A stretch of 64,000 nt of DNA, from positions 124,001 to 188,000 of the forward strand of contig CAADTH010000004.1 of the NCBI GenBank assembly GCA_900751885.1, written 5' to 3'. The DNA is from Clostridia bacterium (GTDB lineage Bacteria; Bacillota; Clostridia; UBA1381). Of this stretch, positions 1-7,023 are shown in pieces; positions within the stretch are counted from its first letter, which is position 1; each line of letters begins with the position of its first letter. Under the pieces are notes generated by a model. That model did not search any database and had not been told where the DNA came from. It saw nothing but the letters and a program-made list of their open reading frames with translations. The translations under genes and the position numbers were made by a program.

Positions 1-634
1 TATCCGTGGATTTATTGAAACGCTCAAGGGCGGCGCTGTCACAAACGAAGCGGTTGCAAACCGGTTTTTGGACATCATCGACATCGAAGCAAGCCGCCTG
101 CAAATGCTCATCAACGATATTCTGGAGCTCTCCGATATTGAGCGGATGGAAACCGATGAAGCAATGATGGATTTTGACCTTTCGTCCGCCGCGGCGGACT
201 GTGTGCAGCTTATCTCAGGCAGTGCCGACGAAAAATCTATTTCCATCATCTTCCGCCGGACAAACGCGCTGTGGGTTCACGCAAACCCTGACCGAATCAA
301 GCAGGTAATGTTGAACCTTCTAAGCAATGCGGTCAAATACACGGATGAGGGCGGAAGCATCCGAATGTCGGTTGCAAAGGACTCTCTTAACGCTGTCATC
401 TCCGTCACAGATACCGGCATGGGGATCCCCGAAGAATCGCTTGGACGCTTGTTCGAACGGTTTTACCGCGTGGATAAGGGAAGAAGCCGCGCATCGGGCG
501 GCACAGGACTGGGGCTTTCTATTGTCAAGCATATTGTAGACTTGTATGATGGAGAAATCGAAGTGCAAAGCGAGATGGGAAAGGGTTCGGAATTTATTGT
601 AAAATTACCTATTGTTTTGTCGAATATTCTGTGA
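1..634 (+). CDS. Sensor histidine kinase, C-terminal part (5' end outside window)
   Basis: The frame is open from the first bases, so this is the tail of a longer gene. What remains is the end of the dimerisation/phosphoacceptor region (helix with FLDIIDIEASRL and INDILELSDIE) followed by a full HATPase_c domain. The N box is visible as MLNLLSNAVKY, the G1 box as DTGMGIP, the F box as LFERFYRVD, and the G2 box as GGTGLGLSIVK. This pattern is typical of PhoR/WalK-like kinases that phosphorylate an OmpR-family regulator. The phosphoacceptor His and any sensor domain lie upstream and cannot be judged. The gene ends about 40 bp before a DUF975-like fragment, and I see no clear terminator between them. 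Confidence 0.93.
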   Translation, partial: IRGFIETLKGGAVTNEAVANRFLDIIDIEASRLQMLINDILELSDIERMETDEAMMDFDLSSAAADCVQLISGSADEKSISIIFRRTNALWVHANPDRIKQVMLNLLSNAVKYTDEGGSIRMSVAKDSLNAVISVTDTGMGIPEESLGRLFERFYRVDKGRSRASGGTGLGLSIVKHIVDLYDGEIEVQSEMGKGSEFIVKLPIVLSNIL

Positions 635-674
635 TACAATACTACTACTATAATATGGAATTGCAGTGGTATTT

Positions 675-977
675 ATGTGGACTTGTAAACAATTGAAACA
701 ATTAGCAAAAAACGTACTGCACAACTGCTATGGGGCATCTCTGGGAGTGATTTCTCTTTCATACCTTGTTAACATTGTCGTTTCATCCGCCGTTTTTTGT
801 CTATCTTTTCTTCTGTTTGCAGGCGCGCTTGCAAGAAATTCCGGCAGGGATGCCATCTTTGTTTCTCTTTTGCCAACTGCGATGACCCTTGTGAGCAGCA
901 TTTTTTTAGGTAACCCTCTTTCCGCAAGAGTTCAGCTCTATACTGTGCTTGGGGAACACCTGCCAAAAACTCGTTAG
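675..977 (+). pseudogene. Truncated DUF975-type membrane protein
   Basis: The short ORF begins with MWTCKQLKQLAKNVL. This matches the start of the intact DUF975 protein immediately downstream (MWTRDELKFRAKTVL). It keeps two hydrophobic segments and a segment GNPLSARVQL corresponding to the QPLTVGGRKF region of the neighbour, then stops at about 100 residues, where the family normally continues to 200-300. A GTG lies nine bases upstream of the ATG, and neither has a strong Shine-Dalgarno site. I read it as a decayed, C-terminally truncated tandem duplicate. A functional short paralogue is possible but less likely. Confidence 0.55.
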
Positions 978-1103
978 GCATACAACAGCCGAATATCATA
1001 TTACCGCTCATTTGCCCCCTTGTCCCTTTTTCCCTTATTTTACTTGTATCTTGTCAGCTCTTTATGGTATAATTGTTTCAATTAACAATAAGGGGGAATG
1101 GAT

Positions 1104-2012
1104 ATGTGGACACGGGATGAACTAAAATTCCGCGCGAAGACTGTACTGAAAAAATCATATTGGATGTCGTTTGTGGTATGCCTGATTTTAGGCGCCGCGG
1201 CTGGTATCGGAGGCGGCATCGGCTCTAGTGGCAGCTCCGGAGCGCGCACGGAAGCACTTTTTTATGATTTGGATTCTTCCATTGTACTGCTATTTTTGGG
1301 AATCATACTGTTCGGCTCCTTGATTGCCGTCGGCGTTTCCATCTTTTTTCTTCAGCCGCTTACAGTGGGAGGACGAAAATTCTTTATCCAGGCGGCAAAG
1401 GACGATGTGAAGCTCAATTACATTGGGCACGCATTTTCAAGCAATTATTTAAATATTGTGAAGACTGTATTTTTTAAAAATTTATTTGTGTTTTTGTGGT
1501 CACTGCTGTTTCTGGTGCCTGGAATCATCAAGTCCTATCAGTATTATTTTGTGGAATATCTTATGGCGGAACGGCCTGACATGGACTATCGCCGCGCACT
1601 TGATTTGAGCCGGCAAATGACTGACGGACACAAATGGAACATTTTTGTACTGGAGCTTTCCTTCATCGGATGGTATCTGCTCGGTATATTGGCATGCTGT
1701 ATTGGCGGACTGTTTGTTAATCCATACTATTCAGCGACACAGACACAGCTTTATTTGACTCTTCGCTACAATGCCATTCAAAATGGAATCACAAGCGAAT
1801 CCGAGCTTGGCACCATCACGAATTCTTTCGAAGCTTCTACTGCTCAGAGCACGAATGACAGCTTCTATTCTTCGAATCCAAATGGCTACAGCTCCTCCAG
1901 CGATGACAGCCAAAGCTATGAATCGGGTACGAATGAACCTTTTTCTCCAGAGGATACTGGTTCACAAAACGCATCTTCAGATGATAACACAAGTTTGAAT
2001 GACGACAAATAA
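1104..2012 (+). CDS. DUF975 family integral membrane protein
   Basis: A 302-residue protein with several membrane segments, of unknown function. It carries the family signature: an MWTRDELK start, QPLTVGGRKFF after the second hydrophobic segment, and the PGIIKSYQYYFVEYLMAE motif followed by ALDLSRQMTDGHKW. The last 70 or so residues form a hydrophilic tail rich in Ser, Asn, Asp and Glu, unusual for the family and probably disordered and cytoplasmic. An ATG two codons earlier lies only one base after the GGGGG Shine-Dalgarno run, so the second ATG (spacing 7) is chosen; it also matches family starts. A hairpin terminator follows the gene. The gene sits next to a truncated copy of itself. Confidence 0.85.
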   Translation: MWTRDELKFRAKTVLKKSYWMSFVVCLILGAAAGIGGGIGSSGSSGARTEALFYDLDSSIVLLFLGIILFGSLIAVGVSIFFLQPLTVGGRKFFIQAAKDDVKLNYIGHAFSSNYLNIVKTVFFKNLFVFLWSLLFLVPGIIKSYQYYFVEYLMAERPDMDYRRALDLSRQMTDGHKWNIFVLELSFIGWYLLGILACCIGGLFVNPYYSATQTQLYLTLRYNAIQNGITSESELGTITNSFEASTAQSTNDSFYSSNPNGYSSSSDDSQSYESGTNEPFSPEDTGSQNASSDDNTSLNDDK

Positions 2013-2015
2013 CAA

Positions 2016-2043
2016 AATGACCGGCATGTGCCGGTCATTTTTT
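2016..2043 (+). terminator. Rho-independent terminator after the DUF975 gene
   Basis: An 11-bp stem (2016-2026 with 2029-2039, core GACCGGCA/TGCCGGTC) with a two-base loop runs into a T stretch. It separates the DUF975 gene from the acetyltransferase; the Shine-Dalgarno site of the latter follows directly, so some read-through is needed to express it unless a promoter is hidden in the upstream gene. Confidence 0.85.
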
Positions 2044-2055
2044 AAGGAGAGTACG

Positions 2056-2493
2056 ATGAAACAAATCCAAGCATTACGGACAGAACAAATTCCGGAAGCC
2101 GCTGACCTTTGGCTTCGCTCCGTCACGCTCGGGCATCCGTTTATCGACGAAGCCTACTGGCGCGCACAATACGACAGGGTAAAGACGGACGATCTCCCTG
2201 GCTCCAAAACATATGGGTTTTATTCCGGCAAAAAGATGCGCGGTTTTCTTTCTGTCATCAAGGGCAATACCATTGGTGCATTGTTTGTAGATATCGACTG
2301 TCAGGGAAAGGGGATTGGAAGCTCCCTTTTGGAGTTTGCCAAATCAAAATTTGCTGTGCTTCACCTAAATGTGTACCAAAACAACACTCATGCACTGACC
2401 TTTTATCTAAAGCATGGATTTGTTCCGGATGACCAGAGGGTTGACCCGGAAACAGGGGAAGTGGAATATACCATGACCTGGCGTGGGGTATAA
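2056..2493 (+). CDS. GNAT family N-acetyltransferase
   Basis: A 145-residue single-domain acetyltransferase predicted to transfer an acetyl group from acetyl-CoA to an amine. The acetyl-CoA loop is seen as DCQGKGIGSSLLEFAK (R/Q-x-x-G-x-G/A pattern), followed by LNVYQNNTHALTFYLKHGF, the usual motif B with the Tyr general-acid region. The length is normal for the RimI/PhnO-like subgroup; the substrate cannot be told. The open frame extends upstream through the previous terminator, but the ATG at 2056 has AAGGAG seven bases before it and is the clear start. The C-terminal ending resembles YjaB/YhhY-type members. Confidence 0.88.
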   Translation: MKQIQALRTEQIPEAADLWLRSVTLGHPFIDEAYWRAQYDRVKTDDLPGSKTYGFYSGKKMRGFLSVIKGNTIGALFVDIDCQGKGIGSSLLEFAKSKFAVLHLNVYQNNTHALTFYLKHGFVPDDQRVDPETGEVEYTMTWRGV

Positions 2494-2517
2494 ATTTCGT
2501 TAAATCTATGTCAATGA

Positions 2518-2546
2518 TTGCATAATACCAAGGATTATGGTACAAT
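2518..2546 (+). promoter_or_regulatory. Sigma-A-type promoter of the eda-kdgK operon
   Basis: A -35 TTGCAT at 2518-2523, a 17-bp spacer, and a -10 TACAAT at 2541-2546, with TG just upstream of the -10. It lies 49 bp before the aldolase start codon. Confidence 0.7.
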
Positions 2547-2594
2547 ATTGGGTAGTGTATTTATAGTCTAATTTACATTTAGGAGGAATGAATC

Positions 2595-3236
2595 ATGGAT
2601 AAACAACAGGTGTTAACCAAAATGACCGATTCCGGTCTGGTCGCAGTTGTACGCGCGAAAGACGCTGAGGAGGCATTCAAAATTACAGATGCCTGCATCG
2701 AGGGCGGCTGTTCTTCAATTGAACTTACCTTTACTGTTCCAGGTGCGCATAAGGTAATTGAAGCACTGGCTTCCAAGTATACGCCGGAGCAGATGCTTTT
2801 GGGCGCTGGAACTGTTCTTGACAGCGAGACTGCAAGAATGGCGATTTTGTCCGGTGCGAACTTTGTAGTAAGCCCAGGCTTTAACGAGGACGCCGCAAAG
2901 CTTTGTAACCGCTATCAGGTACCATATCTTCCAGGCTGTATGACAATCACAGAGGTGCTTCGCGCAATGGAGTGCGGCGCTGACATCGTGAAAATCTTCC
3001 CTGGAGATTTGTTCGGTCCGAGAATCATCAAGGACATCAAGGGACCGCTTCCACACGCAAAGATGATGCCGACAGGCGGCGTTGACACAGAAAACGTTGG
3101 CGAGTGGATTAAGGCAGGTGCGGTTGCAGTCGGTGCCGGAAGTTCCCTTTCCGCTGGCGCAAAAACAGGCGACTACGCAAGCATTACCGCAAAAGCAAAA
3201 GAGTTCATTGCAAAGATTAAAGAAGCAAGGGCTTAA
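2595..3236 (+). CDS. eda: 2-dehydro-3-deoxy-phosphogluconate (KDPG) aldolase
   Basis: A 213-residue class I aldolase that cleaves 2-keto-3-deoxy-6-phosphogluconate into pyruvate and glyceraldehyde-3-phosphate, the final step of the Entner-Doudoroff route and of uronate/pectin breakdown. It has the TIM-barrel family signature: LVAVVRAKDAEEA near the start, GAGTVLDSE around residue 74, FVVSPGFN, the Schiff-base lysine in ADIVKIFPGD, and the phosphate-binding MPTGGV and AVGAGSSL loops. The length is standard. The start has an AGGAGG site seven bases upstream. It is followed 47 bp later by a KDG kinase gene on the same strand, so the two form a 2-keto-3-deoxygluconate utilisation operon. Confidence 0.95.
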   Translation: MDKQQVLTKMTDSGLVAVVRAKDAEEAFKITDACIEGGCSSIELTFTVPGAHKVIEALASKYTPEQMLLGAGTVLDSETARMAILSGANFVVSPGFNEDAAKLCNRYQVPYLPGCMTITEVLRAMECGADIVKIFPGDLFGPRIIKDIKGPLPHAKMMPTGGVDTENVGEWIKAGAVAVGAGSSLSAGAKTGDYASITAKAKEFIAKIKEARA

Positions 3237-3283
3237 ATGATAAAACCAAATAAAATACAAACAATGAAGGAGAGAGTTTGACA

Positions 3284-4315
3284 ATGGCAAAGAAAGTTGT
3301 TACCTTCGGTGAAATCATGCTGAGACTTCAGACACCAAATCACCAGAGATATATTCAGGCACAGAGCTTAGAGGCAACCTACGGCGGTGGGGAAGCAAAT
3401 GTTGCAGTATCCCTTGCAAATTATGGCATGGATGCTTACTTTGTGACCAAGCTTCCAAAAAACCCAATCGGGGACGCATGTCTTGCAGAGCTTCGCAAGC
3501 ACAATGTCGGCACACAGCACATCGCACGCGGCGGTGAGAGACTCGGTATTTACTTCTGCGAGAAGGGTGCTTCCCAGCGTGCTTCCAATGTTGTATATGA
3601 CCGTGCGCATTCCTCTATTTCAACCGCACAGCCATCTGATTTTAACTGGGACGAAATTTTTGCAGGCGCTGAGTGGTTCCACTTTACTGGTATCACGCCG
3701 GCAATCTCCGACGACGCGGCAAAGCTTTGCCTTGACGCGTGTAAGGCAGCGAAAAAGGCAAATGTCAGCGTCAGCTGTGACCTCAACTTCCGCAAGAAGC
3801 TTTGGACAAGCGAAAAGGCAAACAAGGTAATGTCTGAACTGATGGAATATGTTGATGTTGCGATTGCAAACGAGGAGGACGCGGAAAAGGTATTCGGCAT
3901 CAAGGCAAAGGATACCGATATCACAGGCGGCTCTCTCAGCGACGAAGGCTATAAGGATGTCTGCAATCAGCTCGTTGAGCGCTTTGGCTTTAAGAAGGTG
4001 GCAATTACACTTCGTGAGAGTATTTCTGCCTCTGTCAACAACTGGGCGGCGCTTTTGTATGATGCACAAAGTAAAGAATTCTTCAAATCTAAGAAGTATA
4101 ATATGACAATCATTGACCGCGTGGGCGGCGGAGACAGCTTCGGCGGCGGTCTGATTTACGCGCTTCTGTCAGGCTATGAAAATCAGGATGCAATTGAGTT
4201 TGCTGTTGCGGCTTCCTGCCTGAAGCACACGGTAGAAGGCGACTTCAACCTCGTTACGGTTGATGAAGTCAAAAACCTTGCGAAGGGCGACGGCTCCGGC
4301 CGTGTACAGAGATAA
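3284..4315 (+). CDS. kdgK: 2-keto-3-deoxygluconate kinase (PfkB family sugar kinase)
   Basis: A 343-residue ribokinase/PfkB-family kinase. With the preceding aldolase it should phosphorylate 2-keto-3-deoxygluconate to KDPG using ATP. It shows the N-terminal GGGEANVAVSLANYGMD substrate-binding motif and the C-terminal DRVGGGDSFGGGL motif holding the catalytic Asp and anion hole. A TTG lies six bases upstream, but the ATG at 3284 has AAGGAGAG about nine bases before it and matches family starts. Placement between eda and a solute symporter supports import and breakdown of uronic or hexonic acids. Substrate assignment rests on context; the PfkB call itself is firm. Confidence 0.9.
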   Translation: MAKKVVTFGEIMLRLQTPNHQRYIQAQSLEATYGGGEANVAVSLANYGMDAYFVTKLPKNPIGDACLAELRKHNVGTQHIARGGERLGIYFCEKGASQRASNVVYDRAHSSISTAQPSDFNWDEIFAGAEWFHFTGITPAISDDAAKLCLDACKAAKKANVSVSCDLNFRKKLWTSEKANKVMSELMEYVDVAIANEEDAEKVFGIKAKDTDITGGSLSDEGYKDVCNQLVERFGFKKVAITLRESISASVNNWAALLYDAQSKEFFKSKKYNMTIIDRVGGGDSFGGGLIYALLSGYENQDAIEFAVAASCLKHTVEGDFNLVTVDEVKNLAKGDGSGRVQR

Positions 4316-4327
4316 AAAAAGCGAACT

Positions 4328-4351
4328 ATCCCGGCGCAACCGCGCCGGGAT
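4328..4351 (+). terminator. GC-rich hairpin after kdgK
   Basis: A perfect 10-bp stem (4328-4337 with 4342-4351, ATCCCGGCGC) with an AACC loop. The T tract that follows is short, so it may work as a weak terminator or as an RNA-stabilising hairpin that lowers expression of the symporter downstream. Confidence 0.55.
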
Positions 4352-4443
4352 TTCGTGCATATTGCGGTTTTGCCGCATCGGCAGTCTGGACTGGCACAGC
4401 CCTTCCTCCTTCTGCCGAATCGTATGGAAAGGACTGATACATA

Positions 4444-5970
4444 ATGATAGACACTTCGATTACACAGGGAATCGTGTTTTTTCTCTATATTGCTTTGATG
4501 GTAGGAATGGGGTTTGTATTCTATTCCCGAAGCAAAAGCCACTCTGACTATATTCTGGGCGGACGCGGCATGAATGTATGGGTGACGGCACTGAGCGCAC
4601 AGGCATCTGATATGAGCGGATGGCTTCTGATTGGACTTCCGGGACTTGCCTATGCCACAACGCTCGGCGCGACTGAGGCAATCTGGACAGCAATCGGGCT
4701 TGCGATTGGAACCTATATCAACTGGCTGATTGTTGCAAAGCCGCTTCGCAAATATACAGAAATTGCAGGAAATTCTCTGACCATACCGGAATTTCTGCAA
4801 AACCGTTTTCACGACAAAACAAACCTTTTGCGGATTATTCCGGCAATTTTTATCCTGATATTCTTTCTGATTTATACAGCGTCCGGCTTTGTATCCGGCG
4901 CGAAGCTGTTTAATCTGGTATTTCATATTCCATATACCACTGCACTGATTATCAGCGTGCTGGTTATCGTGGCTTACACCTTTTTGGGCGGCTTCAAAGC
5001 GGTGTGCTGGACAGATTTATTTCAGGGCATTATGATGTTTTTCGCGGTTATCATTGTCCCAATCGTCATGATCACACGCCTAAACACAAACGTCGGCTTC
5101 TCCATGAGTGAGATTCCGAAAATTAACCTGTTTCCTGACGGAAGTGCCAATGCCTTTGGATGGATGAGTATTATCGGTGCGATTGCATGGGGGCTTGGGT
5201 ACTTCGGGCAGCCGCATATTCTGGTACGCTTTATGGCGATTCGCTCCCCTAAGGAAGTTCGCCCAGCACGCATTATTGCGATGATATGGGTACTGTTTTC
5301 TTTGGCGGCAGCGGTTGCAGTCGGATTTTTTGGAAAGCCATACCTTGCTTCCATCGGAATGCCGCTTGCAGAGGGGGCACAGGAAACGGTATTCATGGTA
5401 CTGGTAAGCCATATTTTCCCGACGGTGATTGCGGCGGTTCTTCTGTCGGCTATTCTCGCGGCAATCATGTCAACAGCAGATTCTCAGCTTCTGGTAACTG
5501 CATCTGCCGTTTCTGGTGATTTTTATAAAACCTTTGTCAACAAAAAGGCGGATGACAAAGAACTGGTGTGGGTCAGCCGAATCACGGTCGTGATTGTGGC
5601 CATCATAGCAGGTCTGTTTGCGGCAGATCCGAACAGCTCTGTGTTTGAAATCGTATCCCATGCGTGGGCAGGCTTTGGCGCGGCATTCGGTCCGATTATT
5701 CTCTGCTCGCTCTTTTGGAAGCGCTGTAATGGAAAAGGTGCGATTGCTGGCGTTATTTCTGGCGGAACCGTTGCTCTTTTGTGGGCGTATCTGCCGAATA
5801 TTATGGGTTGGTTCGGTGTGACGAGTCTGCCTGGCATTTTCTCCTTATATGAGATCGTTCCAGGCTTTTTGGTATCATTGATCGCGATTTTCACAGTGAG
5901 TCTTGCCACAAAAGCACCGGAGGATTCCATCATAAAGGAATTTGAAAGCGTAAAAACGGTAAACCTATAA
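4444..5970 (+). CDS. putP: Sodium:proline symporter-type (SSS family) transporter
   Basis: A 508-residue protein with about 13 transmembrane helices of the sodium:solute symporter family. The strongest match is to PutP: the N-terminal FVFYSRSKSHSDYILGGRGM segment, ALSAQASDMSGWLLIGLPG (sodium-site helix), FLGGFKAVCWTD, and LSAILAAIMSTADSQLLV in the later core helices. PutP couples sodium entry to proline import. Its position behind the KDG operon with only a weak hairpin between leaves open transport of another organic acid, so the substrate is tentative. A GGAAAGG site precedes the ATG. A terminator follows. Confidence 0.88.
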   Translation: MIDTSITQGIVFFLYIALMVGMGFVFYSRSKSHSDYILGGRGMNVWVTALSAQASDMSGWLLIGLPGLAYATTLGATEAIWTAIGLAIGTYINWLIVAKPLRKYTEIAGNSLTIPEFLQNRFHDKTNLLRIIPAIFILIFFLIYTASGFVSGAKLFNLVFHIPYTTALIISVLVIVAYTFLGGFKAVCWTDLFQGIMMFFAVIIVPIVMITRLNTNVGFSMSEIPKINLFPDGSANAFGWMSIIGAIAWGLGYFGQPHILVRFMAIRSPKEVRPARIIAMIWVLFSLAAAVAVGFFGKPYLASIGMPLAEGAQETVFMVLVSHIFPTVIAAVLLSAILAAIMSTADSQLLVTASAVSGDFYKTFVNKKADDKELVWVSRITVVIVAIIAGLFAADPNSSVFEIVSHAWAGFGAAFGPIILCSLFWKRCNGKGAIAGVISGGTVALLWAYLPNIMGWFGVTSLPGIFSLYEIVPGFLVSLIAIFTVSLATKAPEDSIIKEFESVKTVNL

Positions 5971-5976
5971 ATAGCG

Positions 5977-6011
5977 GCGGACATGTTGCAATCGTAATAT
6001 GTCCGCTTTTT
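5977..6011 (+). terminator. Terminator after the symporter gene
   Basis: An 8-bp stem GCGGACAT (5977-5984) with ATGTCCGC (5999-6006), followed by a five-T run. Confidence 0.8.
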
Positions 6012-6030
6012 ATCAGAAAGGAGTGTTATT

Positions 6031-6246
6031 GTGCCAGATTTTCGCTATGAAATCATAAAAGAGCTTGGAGTTCTTTCTGAAAGCCCAAAGGGCTGGAGCA
6101 AAGAAATCAATCTCATCAGCTGGAATGGAGGCGAACCAAAGTATGATATCCGCGATTGGGCGCCTGGTCACGAGAAGATGGGAAAGGGTATCACGTTAAC
6201 AGAGCAAGAGCTCGCAAAAATGATGCAGCTTCTAAATGAACTATAG
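6031..6246 (+). CDS. PC4/YdbC-like single-stranded nucleic-acid-binding protein
   Basis: A 71-residue protein beginning with GTG, supported by an AAAGGAGTG site. Its core (KGWSKEINLISWNGG, PKYDIRDWAPGHEKMGKG) is the PC4/YdbC fold conserved in Firmicutes. The Bacillus/Lactococcus relatives form dimers that bind single-stranded DNA or RNA. The length matches the stand-alone family. It lies alone between two terminator/promoter regions, so it is probably read from the region just after the symporter terminator. Its cellular role is not established. Confidence 0.85.
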   Translation: MPDFRYEIIKELGVLSESPKGWSKEINLISWNGGEPKYDIRDWAPGHEKMGKGITLTEQELAKMMQLLNEL

Positions 6247-6248
6247 CC

Positions 6249-6277
6249 TTGTTTGTCTATTTTTTCTATGATATACT
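6249..6277 (+). promoter_or_regulatory. Promoter of pyrE
   Basis: TTGTTT at 6249-6254, a 17-bp spacer ending in TGA, and TATACT at 6272-6277; 31 bp before the pyrE start. The short leader leaves no room for a PyrR attenuator. Confidence 0.75.
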
Positions 6278-6308
6278 ATACCCATGGAAAAATGAAGGAG
6301 GTCGCTTG

Positions 6309-6971
6309 ATGCTGACAAAAGGAAAAAAAGAATTTATTGAATTTATGATGAGCGCGGACGTGCTTCGCTTTGGCGAGTTTCAGACCAAAAGCGGACGGTT
6401 GACACCGTATTTTGTGAACACAGGTAATTACCGGACAGGAAAGCAAATTGCAGCACTGGGCAAGTTTTATGCTGACTTGATTGTGTCCGCCTGCAAGGAT
6501 GAGTTTGATGCTATGTTCGGTCCGGCGTACAAGGGAATTCCGCTTGCCACGTCTGCCGCGGCAGTGCTCGCGACACAGCATGGCATCGACAAGCCGTATT
6601 TCTTTAACCGAAAAGAAGCAAAAGACCACGGCGAGGGCGGCAGTCTTGTTGGCTATCAGCCAAAGGATAATGACCGCATCATCATCATCGAGGACGTTAT
6701 CACCGCAGGAACCGCGATTCGAGAGACCATGCCGATCCTGACCGGAAGCGCGGATGTAAAGGTCACAGACATGTTCATCTCTGTAAACCGCTGTGAGGTG
6801 GGACAGATACCAGGTAAAACTGCCATCATGGAGGTACATGACGAATTCGGCATCAATGTACACGCTATCATCACGGTAGCGGACATTTATGAATATCTCA
6901 AAGAGCAGGGTACATATGGCGATGTGCTCAAGAACATGGAAGCCTATATGGACAAATATTGCGTCTTATAA
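6309..6971 (+). CDS. pyrE: Orotate phosphoribosyltransferase
   Basis: A 220-residue type I phosphoribosyltransferase that converts orotate and PRPP to orotidine 5'-phosphate in pyrimidine synthesis. The PRPP loop is clear as RIIIIEDVITAGTAIRE, the substrate-contacting region is seen as FGPAYKGIPLA, and the flexible loop as FFNRKEAKDHGEGG. An open frame starts 60 bases upstream, but the ATG at 6309 has AAGGAGG before it and matches homologues. It is a single-gene unit with its own promoter and terminator, separate from other pyr genes. Confidence 0.95.
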   Translation: MLTKGKKEFIEFMMSADVLRFGEFQTKSGRLTPYFVNTGNYRTGKQIAALGKFYADLIVSACKDEFDAMFGPAYKGIPLATSAAAVLATQHGIDKPYFFNRKEAKDHGEGGSLVGYQPKDNDRIIIIEDVITAGTAIRETMPILTGSADVKVTDMFISVNRCEVGQIPGKTAIMEVHDEFGINVHAIITVADIYEYLKEQGTYGDVLKNMEAYMDKYCVL

Positions 6972-6980
6972 CATGCAAAA

Positions 6981-7015
6981 AAACAGCAAAGTAAAATTAC
7001 TTTGCTGTTTTTTTA
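6981..7015. terminator. Bidirectional terminator between pyrE and subtilase A
   Basis: A perfect 14-bp stem (6981-6994 with 6997-7010, core CAGCAAAGTAA) flanked by A and T runs on both sides. It ends pyrE on the plus strand and the subtilase on the minus strand. Confidence 0.9.
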
Positions 7016-7023
7016 TTTACTTT

